Positions 1 to 5,485 of a stretch of 7,324 nucleotides of DNA are shown one piece after another. The stretch is from G039029935 sp039029935 (lineage in GTDB: Bacteria > Chloroflexota > Anaerolineae > Caldilineales > Caldilineaceae): assembly GCA_039029935.1 (NCBI GenBank), contig JBCCFC010000692.1, forward strand, positions 1 through 7,324, given 5' to 3'. Both the position numbers and the translations under genes were made by a program. Position 1 is the stretch's first letter; the number at the start of each line of letters is the position of its first letter. The notes below the pieces were generated by a model, which did no database searches, was not told the DNA's origin, and was given only the letters and a program-made list of their open reading frames with translations.

Positions 1-93
1 CAGAACAACCGCATCCAAGGCATCAATCCAAAGCCGTTGGGCTTGGGATGGAATTCGGAAGATTGGTATGTGATGGAAGACCCAGGACAGTAA
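1..93 (+). CDS. C-terminal end of an ABC transporter solute-binding protein, family 5 (partial)
   Basis: An open frame enters from the left edge and ends at TAA 91-93, giving 30 residues that begin QNNRIQGINPKPLGLGWNSE and close with an acidic tail. The aromatic, Trp-rich ending with an R-x-x-G-I-x-P stretch resembles the C-terminus of family 5 (peptide/nickel) solute-binding proteins, where this region packs against the lower lobe. The permease pair directly downstream on the same strand supports the call, since a binding-protein gene often leads such operons. Only about 5% of a typical 550-620 residue protein is present, so the family call rests mainly on context. It differs clearly in sequence from the C-terminus of the second binding protein at 2844-4700. 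Confidence 0.6.
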   Translation, partial: QNNRIQGINPKPLGLGWNSEDWYVMEDPGQ

Positions 94-96
94 AGA

Positions 97-205
97 AAGG
101 TTGAAGGGTTGAAGAGTGAAGAGTGAAGAGTGAAGAGTGAAGAGTGAAGAGTGATTAGTTGCTCTTCACTCTTCAACCTTTCAACCCTTCAACCTTTTCA
201 ACCTT
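97..205 (+). repeat. GAAGAGT heptamer array with fold-back polypyrimidine arm
   Basis: Six perfect tandem GAAGAGT units occupy 111-152, followed by one degenerate unit (GATTAGT, 153-159). A pyrimidine-rich arm (162-205) follows, built of TTCAACC(T/C) units at about 8-9 bp spacing. The outer left part (97-113) is a perfect 17-bp inverted match to 180-196, and 107-123 matches 162-178 over 17 bp. A transcript could therefore form a long stem with alternative registers along the purine array. There is no T-tract directly after the stem, so a classical terminator is not supported. The array lies between the upstream binding-protein stop and the permease start. A related array sits at 6696-6823. 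Confidence 0.9.
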
Positions 206-212
206 AACAAAC

Positions 213-1265
213 ATGACTCGTTACATCATCAGACGTGGCCTTCAATCAGTCGTGCTACTCTTCATTGCAACGCTGATTTCGTTCAGCATCTATCAGCTTG
301 CACCAGGTGGGCCTCTTCAATTTATGGATGACGATCCGCAGCGCACCCAAGCGGATGCAGATCGACTTGAACGTCTTTACGGCATCGACCGCCCGATTAT
401 TGCACAGTACGTCACATGGATGACGGGTGAAGATTGGGTCACGATTTTGCCATTTGGTACGCCAGAGAGCTGGCAAAGTGGTCGTTGTATCAGCAATGCA
501 GACAAATGTGGCAAAGGCATTTTGCGGCTTGACTTTGGACGCTCTTTTCACTTTAAGGGTGAATCTGTCATCGATCTGATTATTGAGCGCATCCCGGCAA
601 CCTTCCAGTTGGCCTTTGCCAGCCTTATCCTCAGCGCGGCCATCGGCATCCCGCTGGGTATCATCGCTGCACTCAATCGTGGTCGGTGGCCCGATCATGT
701 GATCCGAATCACAACAGTGATGCTCAACACGGTGCCCGACTGGTGGCTTGGGCTTCTCCTTCTCATCTTCTTGGGAGGATATCTCCGCATTGTGCCGTTG
801 GGCGGTATGCAGACGATTGGCGATGGTTCGCTATTGGATAGATTGCACCACCTCATTCTGCCATCATTGGTCGCCGCGACAGGTGGCTGGATCGGCTTCT
901 CTCGCATCCTACGTTTTGAGATGCTGGATGTGTTGACACAAGACTATGTGCGCACGGCCCGTGCAAAGGGGCTATCTCGCAATGCAGTGTTAATTCGACA
1001 TGTCCTGCGCAACGCCATGATGCCCTTTGTAACTGGATTAGGCGGTATCTTTTTATTGGTCCTCTCAGGCTCACTGCTGTTTGAGATTGTCTTTTCTTGG
1101 CCTGGCATGGGGCGACTTGGGATCACGGCTATCAACAGCCGTGATTACCCGCTGATGATGGCACTTTTTGTCATTGGCTCATTCTTAGGCATTATGGGAT
1201 TACTGATGGTGGATATCCTCTACTATTTTGTTGATCCTCGCATCACCTATGACAAGGAGGTGTAG
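213..1265 (+). CDS. ABC transporter permease, DppB/OppB type (family 5 importer)
   Basis: This is an inner-membrane channel subunit of a peptide/nickel-class ABC importer, 350 residues from ATG 213. It opens with the family's YIIRRGLQ...LAPGGP signature and TM1 at about residues 11-29. The BPD_transp_1 domain covers roughly 115-340. The EAA coupling loop, which contacts the ATPase, is at about 236-268 (DYVRTARAKGLS, then HVLRNA). The C-terminus ends DPR followed by a short charged tail, as usual. An earlier in-frame TTG at 159 would only add 18 residues translated from the repeat, so ATG 213 is chosen; no Shine-Dalgarno motif lies before it. The loop between TM1 and TM2 is longer than in typical members and holds C92 and C99. 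The stop is 2 nt before the next permease start, which indicates translational coupling. Substrate is not determinable from sequence. Confidence 0.93.
   Translation: MTRYIIRRGLQSVVLLFIATLISFSIYQLAPGGPLQFMDDDPQRTQADADRLERLYGIDRPIIAQYVTWMTGEDWVTILPFGTPESWQSGRCISNADKCGKGILRLDFGRSFHFKGESVIDLIIERIPATFQLAFASLILSAAIGIPLGIIAALNRGRWPDHVIRITTVMLNTVPDWWLGLLLLIFLGGYLRIVPLGGMQTIGDGSLLDRLHHLILPSLVAATGGWIGFSRILRFEMLDVLTQDYVRTARAKGLSRNAVLIRHVLRNAMMPFVTGLGGIFLLVLSGSLLFEIVFSWPGMGRLGITAINSRDYPLMMALFVIGSFLGIMGLLMVDILYYFVDPRITYDKEV
1254..1260 (+). promoter_or_regulatory. Ribosome binding site of the second permease
   Basis: AAGGAGG lies inside the last codons of the first permease and 7 nt before ATG 1268. This is a full consensus Shine-Dalgarno motif and fixes the start of the second permease. 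It contrasts with the absence of any such motif before the first permease. Confidence 0.88.
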
Positions 1266-1267
1266 CA

Positions 1268-2353
1268 ATGGCAGAGTCGAATCTACACTTCACGGAGCAG
1301 GGGTCAGTTGACAGTGGCAACGGCTCCATCGGCAAGTCTACACAGGGAAGTACGGTCAGAGAGAGAACTTATTTACAGGCGGCTGGCGAAAAATTTCTAC
1401 GCGACAAGGTATCTGTCTTTGCAGCCCTACTGCTACTCTTTATGATTGGCATCTCTGTCACCGCTCCTTGGATCGGTGATAACGTCCTTGGGTTTGACCC
1501 TACCGATACCAATCTGCGCACACGCAATAAACCACCAACGTGGGCTGAGACGTCGTGGCCTCTCTTTGAGGATTTTACAAAAACTTGTGAAGATGGCTGT
1601 GACTGGGCCATGTGGGGCCAGATTACAAGCCTATCTATGCGTGGCATTGGCGAGTGTTTTGGGATGGGGCTTGGTGAGTGTCATTGGATGGGCACGGACC
1701 AAGCAGGGCGTGATGTCCTTACACGCGGGGTCTATGGAGGACGGCTCTCATTGACATTTGGCTTTTTTGTTGCGCTAATCTCCTTAACCCTTGGCGTGTT
1801 TATGGGGCTATTGAGCGGGTATTATGCCGCCACCTTTATTGACGATATTGTCAACGCAATTATTATGACATTAGGCAGCATCCCTGTCTTATTTTTACTC
1901 ATTATTTTATCAAGCATCTTTCGACCAACACCCATCGGGCTAGCAATGATGGTGGGGTTCTTTGGTTGGATGGGTGTATCAAGACTGTTACGGGGTCAAA
2001 TCTTTGCCCTCCGTGAACGAGAGTATATTTTTGCAAGTCGTGCGGTCGGTAGCTCGCCTTGGCGCATTATGTTTAGTCATATCTTTCCCAATGTTGCCTC
2101 CATCATCATTGTTGTGGCCGTCTTTGATGTCGCGGGAGCCATCATTGCCGAGGCTGGTCTAAGCTATCTGGGGGTTGGCATTGGGCCGCCGTTGCCAAGC
2201 TGGGGGAACATGCTACAAGGCTCGCTAGGCAACTTTACCGATGCCCCTTGGTTGGTACTTGCACCGGGGTTCTTCATCTTCCTGACATCGTTGTCGATTT
2301 ATTTACTGGGTGATGGTTTGCGGGATGCGTTGGACCCGTGGGTGAAGCAGTAG
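1268..2353 (+). CDS. ABC transporter permease, DppC/OppC type (family 5 importer)
   Basis: This is the second membrane channel subunit, 361 residues, partner of the 213-1265 product. TM1 is at about residues 52-70. The family signature MGTDQAGRDVLTRGVYGGR follows at about 140-158, then the BPD_transp_1 domain to the end. The EAA coupling loop is at about 250-276 (REYIFASRAVGSSPWRI, then HIFPN). AGLSYLGVGI...PSWGNML and the terminal LGDGLRDALDP motif are typical of DppC proteins. At 361 residues it is longer than the usual 280-310: a hydrophilic N-terminal tail of about 45 residues and a long loop after TM1 account for this. That loop holds four cysteines (C107, C111, C130, C138), placed on the outer face by the standard topology. 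Start ATG 1268 is set by the AAGGAGG motif. The pair forms one translational unit. Confidence 0.94.
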   Translation: MAESNLHFTEQGSVDSGNGSIGKSTQGSTVRERTYLQAAGEKFLRDKVSVFAALLLLFMIGISVTAPWIGDNVLGFDPTDTNLRTRNKPPTWAETSWPLFEDFTKTCEDGCDWAMWGQITSLSMRGIGECFGMGLGECHWMGTDQAGRDVLTRGVYGGRLSLTFGFFVALISLTLGVFMGLLSGYYAATFIDDIVNAIIMTLGSIPVLFLLIILSSIFRPTPIGLAMMVGFFGWMGVSRLLRGQIFALREREYIFASRAVGSSPWRIMFSHIFPNVASIIIVVAVFDVAGAIIAEAGLSYLGVGIGPPLPSWGNMLQGSLGNFTDAPWLVLAPGFFIFLTSLSIYLLGDGLRDALDPWVKQ

Positions 2354-2365
2354 TGACACAAACAA

Positions 2366-2410
2366 GTAACACAGACTTCCAGCCTGTAACGGACAGGATG
2401 TCCGTGTTAC
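2366..2410 (+). terminator. Hairpin after the permease pair, probable terminator
   Basis: An imperfect stem begins 13 nt after the permease stop. GTAACAC (2366-2372) pairs with GTGTTAC (2404-2410), GAC (2374-2376) with GTC (2400-2402), and CCTG (2383-2386) with CAGG (2394-2397), leaving a 7-nt loop. GTTTTACTTT follows, a broken T-tract. The position and shape fit termination of the permease transcript; the internal mismatches make it weaker than the hairpin at 4732-4784. It may be one copy of a dispersed palindromic repeat. Confidence 0.6.
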
Positions 2411-2438
2411 GTTTTACTTTCCTATGCAGCGAGAGGAC

Positions 2439-2443
2439 AAGGA
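2439..2443 (+). promoter_or_regulatory. Ribosome binding site of the small acidic protein
   Basis: AAGGA lies 7 nt before ATG 2451. It decides that start over the in-frame ATG at 2424, which has no Shine-Dalgarno motif and sits in the tail of the preceding hairpin. Confidence 0.65.
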
Positions 2444-2450
2444 TATAAAC

Positions 2451-2660
2451 ATGAGTGACGAAGAATATCTGAGTTCACTACTGATCATGGATGAGAACTA
2501 TACTGAGGATGATAGACGTTGGGATGGGTTGCTTGCGTCCGAGGCCGGTCTATTAGTATTGGATAGGCTTGTTGAGGAAGCGATGTTGGAAATAGAAGCT
2601 GGCAAAGGAACATCTATCGTCTTTACAGACGGCGGCGAACTAGCACCAAAACCGCTATGA
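2451..2660 (+). CDS. Small acidic hypothetical protein, antitoxin-like
   Basis: This 69-residue protein is not recognised by name. It is strongly acidic in the first 30 residues (several D/E runs around YTEDDRRWDGLL). It then has a helix-forming segment LASEAGLLVLDRLVEEAMLE, followed by EAGKGTSIVFTDGGEL and a short proline-rich end. The pattern W-x-x-L-L-A-S-E...LD-x-L-x-x-E-A...E-I-x-A-G-K resembles small antitoxin-type proteins found beside RelE or PIN toxins, but that is pattern memory and not a search result. No DNA-binding fold is evident and no toxin gene follows within the next 180 nt. The gene stands alone between the permease terminator and the hairpin before the second binding protein. 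Start ATG 2451 is favoured by AAGGA at 7 nt spacing. Confidence 0.6.
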   Translation: MSDEEYLSSLLIMDENYTEDDRRWDGLLASEAGLLVLDRLVEEAMLEIEAGKGTSIVFTDGGELAPKPL

Positions 2661-2737
2661 AATCTATATGATTGCGCTCCGATGAAGTCCAAAATAGCTT
2701 AAACACATAACTTTTTGGTAAAATTGAACAAACCAAC

Positions 2738-2797
2738 TTAACAGGAAGAAAGGAAGGTCGGGAAGAGTAATTCCTGTCCTTCCTTTCTTCCTGTTAA
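2738..2797. repeat. Long near-perfect intergenic hairpin (purine arm, pyrimidine arm)
   Basis: Positions 2738-2757 are a perfect 20-nt inverted match to 2778-2797. After one T/T mismatch (2758/2777) pairing resumes for six more pairs (2759-2764 with 2771-2776, one of them G-T), leaving the 6-nt loop 2765-2770. The left arm is almost all purine. Neither strand has a T-tract after the stem: the + strand continues AAAAATATC and the - strand AGTTGGTTTG. It therefore does not read as an intrinsic terminator. It lies 46 nt before the GTG start of the second binding protein, so it may be a transcript-stability element, a protein binding site or a dispersed palindromic repeat. The rest of the 2661-2843 gap holds no gene or convincing promoter that I can see. 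Confidence 0.85.
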
Positions 2798-2843
2798 AAA
2801 TATCAAACAATCCAGACAAAGAGCAAGGGAAGTCGAATATACT

Positions 2844-4700
2844 GTGTCTAACCAACGAAATTTATTTCTTATTTTAATGATTATTGTCATCTTGGGAGCC
2901 GTTGTCTTCTTTCGTGGATTTGGCGGCAGTGATAGCGAAGGCGAAGAATCGCTTGTTGAGCAGCAGCCACGGCCAACGTTTACGCCTGCGCAGGGAGAGG
3001 CAGCGGACAATGCACAGAGTGCAGACCAACAGACTGATGCCGCCCCGACGCCAGTCGCAACGGTTGTCGGTGGCAACGTCTCTGTTGAGGTAAATCCACC
3101 AGAAACCAACCCACCTGTGGCCGAGTATGTGCGTGGTGAAAATGAGGTGGTCTATGCAGTGGCGCAGGATGCAGGGAGCTTGAATCCTATTCTGAGTGCA
3201 AACAGCACCAGTATCAACATCGCCGAGAAAATTTTTCCTGTGTTGATTGGGCTAGACGCCAATACGGGCATGTTGATTCCCTCCGAGTTGGCAGAAACAT
3301 GGGGCATTGCCGATGATGGACGCACCTATACCTTCACACTGCGTGACGACATTCTCTGGAGCGACGGGACACCCGTCACGGCACAGGATGTCAAATTCAC
3401 CTATGATGCCATTCTGGATGAGGCGGTTCAAAGCCCATTCCGTCTGAGTATGCAACAAATCGAGTCGGTGGAGGCAGTCAGTGACACCGAGCTAACCGTA
3501 TCACTGGTCAGCCCGAACTGTTCAGCACTGATGGCATTACGCCGTCCGCTGTTGCCGAGTCACCTCTATGCGGACGATTTCAGTGACCTGCGTACCAACT
3601 CGCAAAGCGAGATGCCAACCATCGGTGCAGGTCCGTTCCTATTTGGCGAGCGGGTACGTGGTCAACGCGTCTCACTTGTACCGAATGATAGCTACGGAGG
3701 TGGTACGCCATCCATTGAACAATGGACGTACTTGGTTGTGCCGGATATGGACGAACGTCAACAGATGATGGTTGAGGGCAAGATTGATTTAGTTTCATTG
3801 GATACCGACGAGATTGCACTGCTCGATGATGTGGCAGGGACAACGATGTATCGCTACGCCTCGGATGGCTATCACTTCATCTCGCTCAACTTGGGCGATC
3901 CCAGCAACCCACAGCCTGGACGTGATGCTGGTGATCTTTTGGCACAGGACCCGCATCCCATTTTGGGTGATGTCAACGTGCGCTTGGCACTTGCCCACGC
4001 CATCGACTATGACCAAATCATCAATGAGGTCTACGAGGGCGAGGGCTATCGCTTGGGCAGCTATATCTCACCGATTGTGGAATGGGCATTTGATGACTCG
4101 ATTGAACCCTATGCCTATGACATTGAACTAGCCAGCCAATATCTGGCCGATGCGGGATGGGCAGACAGTGATGATGACGGCATTCTGGACAAGGATGGTG
4201 TCCCCTTACAGCTATCGCTCACGACCAATGAAGACAATAATCGCCGCGTTCAGGCGGGTGAACTGCTCGAAGAACAGTTTGCTGTGATTGGTGTTGATGC
4301 CCAGTTTGAGGCACAACCCTTTGAGATGGTCACAGGTCATCTGCTAGGACAAACCTATGACATGATCATCATCGGCTGGGAAAATTTGGGACCAGACCCA
4401 GCCACAAGCACGTTCTGGCAAAGCGACGCCGATGTACCGAACCAAGGGCTAAACATGACCTCCTTCCAGAGCGAAGAAGTTGATAAACTCGTCGAACGTG
4501 CCATGATATTGCCTGGTTGTGAGCCGAGCGACCGTGCTGGTGAATATAGCGAAGTCCAGCGCATCATCCACGAGGAAGTCCCCTATATCTTCCTCAGTGG
4601 CTCACTGGATGCATGGGTCTATGCAGACCGCTGGGCCAATGTTGATCCCGCGCCTTGGACATTTGACCATAACCTACAGGGTTGGCAGTTAGCAGAATAA
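2844..4700 (+). CDS. ABC transporter solute-binding protein, family 5 (SBP_bac_5)
   Basis: This 618-residue extracytoplasmic receptor would capture a peptide, oligosaccharide or similar ligand for a family 5 importer. A hydrophobic helix at residues 6-23 acts as signal anchor. A Glu/Gln/Ala/Pro/Thr-rich linker follows to about residue 100. The family 5 signature region is at about 150-190 (AETWGIADDGRTYTFTL, then WSDGTPVTAQDVKFTYDA). A domain II region with LALAHAIDYDQI follows, then an Asp-rich calcium-loop-like segment DSDDDGILDKDG at 441-452. The terminal EEVPYIFL segment is also typical. There is no lipobox cysteine; the only cysteines seen are C226 and C559. Start GTG 2844 is preceded by AAGGGA (2825-2830), at a long spacing of 13 nt. 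It is separated from the permeases by a terminator-like hairpin and a small gene, so it may be transcribed on its own. Confidence 0.92.
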   Translation: MSNQRNLFLILMIIVILGAVVFFRGFGGSDSEGEESLVEQQPRPTFTPAQGEAADNAQSADQQTDAAPTPVATVVGGNVSVEVNPPETNPPVAEYVRGENEVVYAVAQDAGSLNPILSANSTSINIAEKIFPVLIGLDANTGMLIPSELAETWGIADDGRTYTFTLRDDILWSDGTPVTAQDVKFTYDAILDEAVQSPFRLSMQQIESVEAVSDTELTVSLVSPNCSALMALRRPLLPSHLYADDFSDLRTNSQSEMPTIGAGPFLFGERVRGQRVSLVPNDSYGGGTPSIEQWTYLVVPDMDERQQMMVEGKIDLVSLDTDEIALLDDVAGTTMYRYASDGYHFISLNLGDPSNPQPGRDAGDLLAQDPHPILGDVNVRLALAHAIDYDQIINEVYEGEGYRLGSYISPIVEWAFDDSIEPYAYDIELASQYLADAGWADSDDDGILDKDGVPLQLSLTTNEDNNRRVQAGELLEEQFAVIGVDAQFEAQPFEMVTGHLLGQTYDMIIIGWENLGPDPATSTFWQSDADVPNQGLNMTSFQSEEVDKLVERAMILPGCEPSDRAGEYSEVQRIIHEEVPYIFLSGSLDAWVYADRWANVDPAPWTFDHNLQGWQLAE

Positions 4701-4722
4701 GCATAGGGTTGAAACCCCATGC
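4701..4722 (+). terminator. Small hairpin abutting the binding-protein stop codon
   Basis: GCAT (4701-4704) pairs with ATGC (4719-4722) and, past one A/C mismatch, GGGT (4706-4709) with ACCC (4714-4717), with loop TGAA. It starts at the base after the TAA stop. CTAAAAAGGG follows, so no T-tract is present. It may protect the 3' end of the transcript or act with the stronger hairpin just downstream. Confidence 0.4.
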
Positions 4723-4731
4723 TAAAAAGGG

Positions 4732-4790
4732 AAGCTTGTTGAAACAGGCTGTGACGTAAATTCACAGCCTGTTTCAACAGGCTTTCTATT
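4732..4790 (+). terminator. Strong intrinsic terminator after the binding-protein gene
   Basis: Arms 4732-4754 and 4762-4784 pair over 23 positions (22 Watson-Crick, one G-T), with a 7-nt loop CGTAAAT. TTCTATTTTA follows the stem. It lies 31 nt after the stop at 4698-4700 and 47 nt before the Nudix start, so it should separate the two transcripts. Confidence 0.85.
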
Positions 4791-4795
4791 TTAGA

Positions 4796-4814
4796 CGCCG
4801 AATTGCATTCGGCG
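4796..4814. repeat. Short palindrome upstream of the Nudix ribosome binding site
   Basis: CGCCGAAT (4796-4803) pairs perfectly with ATTCGGCG (4807-4814) around a 3-nt loop. It ends 3 nt before the AAGGA ribosome binding site of the Nudix gene. It could be an operator, an mRNA structure affecting initiation or a leftover palindromic repeat. The sequence alone does not decide. Confidence 0.55.
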
Positions 4815-4817
4815 GGC

Positions 4818-4822
4818 AAGGA
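4818..4822 (+). promoter_or_regulatory. Ribosome binding site of the Nudix gene
   Basis: AAGGA lies 9 nt before ATG 4832 and supports that start. Confidence 0.7.
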
Positions 4823-4831
4823 ACAAACCAG

Positions 4832-5485
4832 ATGCAATTATTGCAAGCCGTTGAACAACATGAGCTGAATGCACTACACCAACAGTGGGGCAATGCACCA
4901 CATGAACATCATCACCTCATAGTTGATCACCCCTTTCTCACAGGCGAACACGAGCAGCTTACCAGTGGGACACGCCGCGCCGAAATCTGCTACATCATGC
5001 ATCGTGGCGACCCCGCTGATGGTGTGCTGCTCCATCTCAAAAGCATTTATCCCGAAAACGGCTACCGTTTACCCACTGGCGGCATCCATGAGGGTGAAGG
5101 CGTCTATGACACACTACTACGCGAAGTTTACGAGGAGACTGGACAGGTTGTTGGGGATGAACCGCATCATGCACAGATACAACATTACCTTGGTGCAATC
5201 TCCTATGACATGCATCATGGTTCGACTGACACCATGCATACCTACGCCACCTATTGTTTTTTGGTCCAGATTTCGGCCGATGCAAAAATCGAAGTGCAGG
5301 ACCCGGATGAGTTGATCTGTGGGTGGGAGTGGTGTCAATTAGCACAGCTATCTGTTGTAGCGGAGACATTACGGACAATGGGTACGACATCGCCTGACTG
5401 GGGGGATTGGGGGATATACCGTGCGATTGTGCATGAGTTTGTTGCTAGAACGATACAGGTAACTCCTGTACACGATGCAGAATAG
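4832..5485 (+). CDS. Nudix hydrolase domain protein
   Basis: This 217-residue protein is a predicted Mg2+-dependent hydrolase of nucleoside diphosphates linked to another group. The Nudix box is complete at residues 83-105: G83, five residues, E89, seven residues, then REVYEETGQ with R97, E98, E101 and E102 as metal-binding and catalytic positions. The box sits after a strand-rich stretch (EICYIMHRG...VLLHLKS) and a RLPTGG turn, as in the classical fold. A His-rich N-terminal segment (PHEHHH, about 23-28) and a Trp-rich C-terminus flank the domain. Substrate is not identifiable; no ADP-ribose or MutT subfamily hallmark is clear to me. It follows a strong terminator, so it is probably expressed on its own. 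Its last 41 nt overlap the 3' end of the P450 gene on the other strand. Confidence 0.9.
   Translation: MQLLQAVEQHELNALHQQWGNAPHEHHHLIVDHPFLTGEHEQLTSGTRRAEICYIMHRGDPADGVLLHLKSIYPENGYRLPTGGIHEGEGVYDTLLREVYEETGQVVGDEPHHAQIQHYLGAISYDMHHGSTDTMHTYATYCFLVQISADAKIEVQDPDELICGWEWCQLAQLSVVAETLRTMGTTSPDWGDWGIYRAIVHEFVARTIQVTPVHDAE

Noticed and set aside
97..205. CRISPR array
   Set aside because: Units are 7 bp and directly contiguous with no unique spacers.
159..212. TTG start giving an 18-residue longer first permease
   Set aside because: The extension is purely translated repeat (LFTLQPFNPS...), and homology-like sequence begins at ATG 213 with the family's usual MTRYIIRR opening.
2656..2709. Overlapping toxin gene after the small acidic protein
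   Set aside because: The frame stops after four codons and again 13 codons later; too little remains to annotate as a pseudogene.
2719..2724. TAAAAT as a -10 box for the second binding protein
   Set aside because: No acceptable -35 box lies 16-18 nt upstream, and AT-rich hexamers are expected by chance in this gap.
2738..2797. Intrinsic terminator at the long hairpin
   Set aside because: Neither strand has a T-tract after the stem, and the nearest upstream + strand gene ends about 80 nt earlier.
2738..3109. 123-residue - strand open frame
   Set aside because: It runs antisense to the low-complexity linker of the binding protein and through the hairpin. Its composition is repetitive Ser/Thr/Pro/Leu with no domain.
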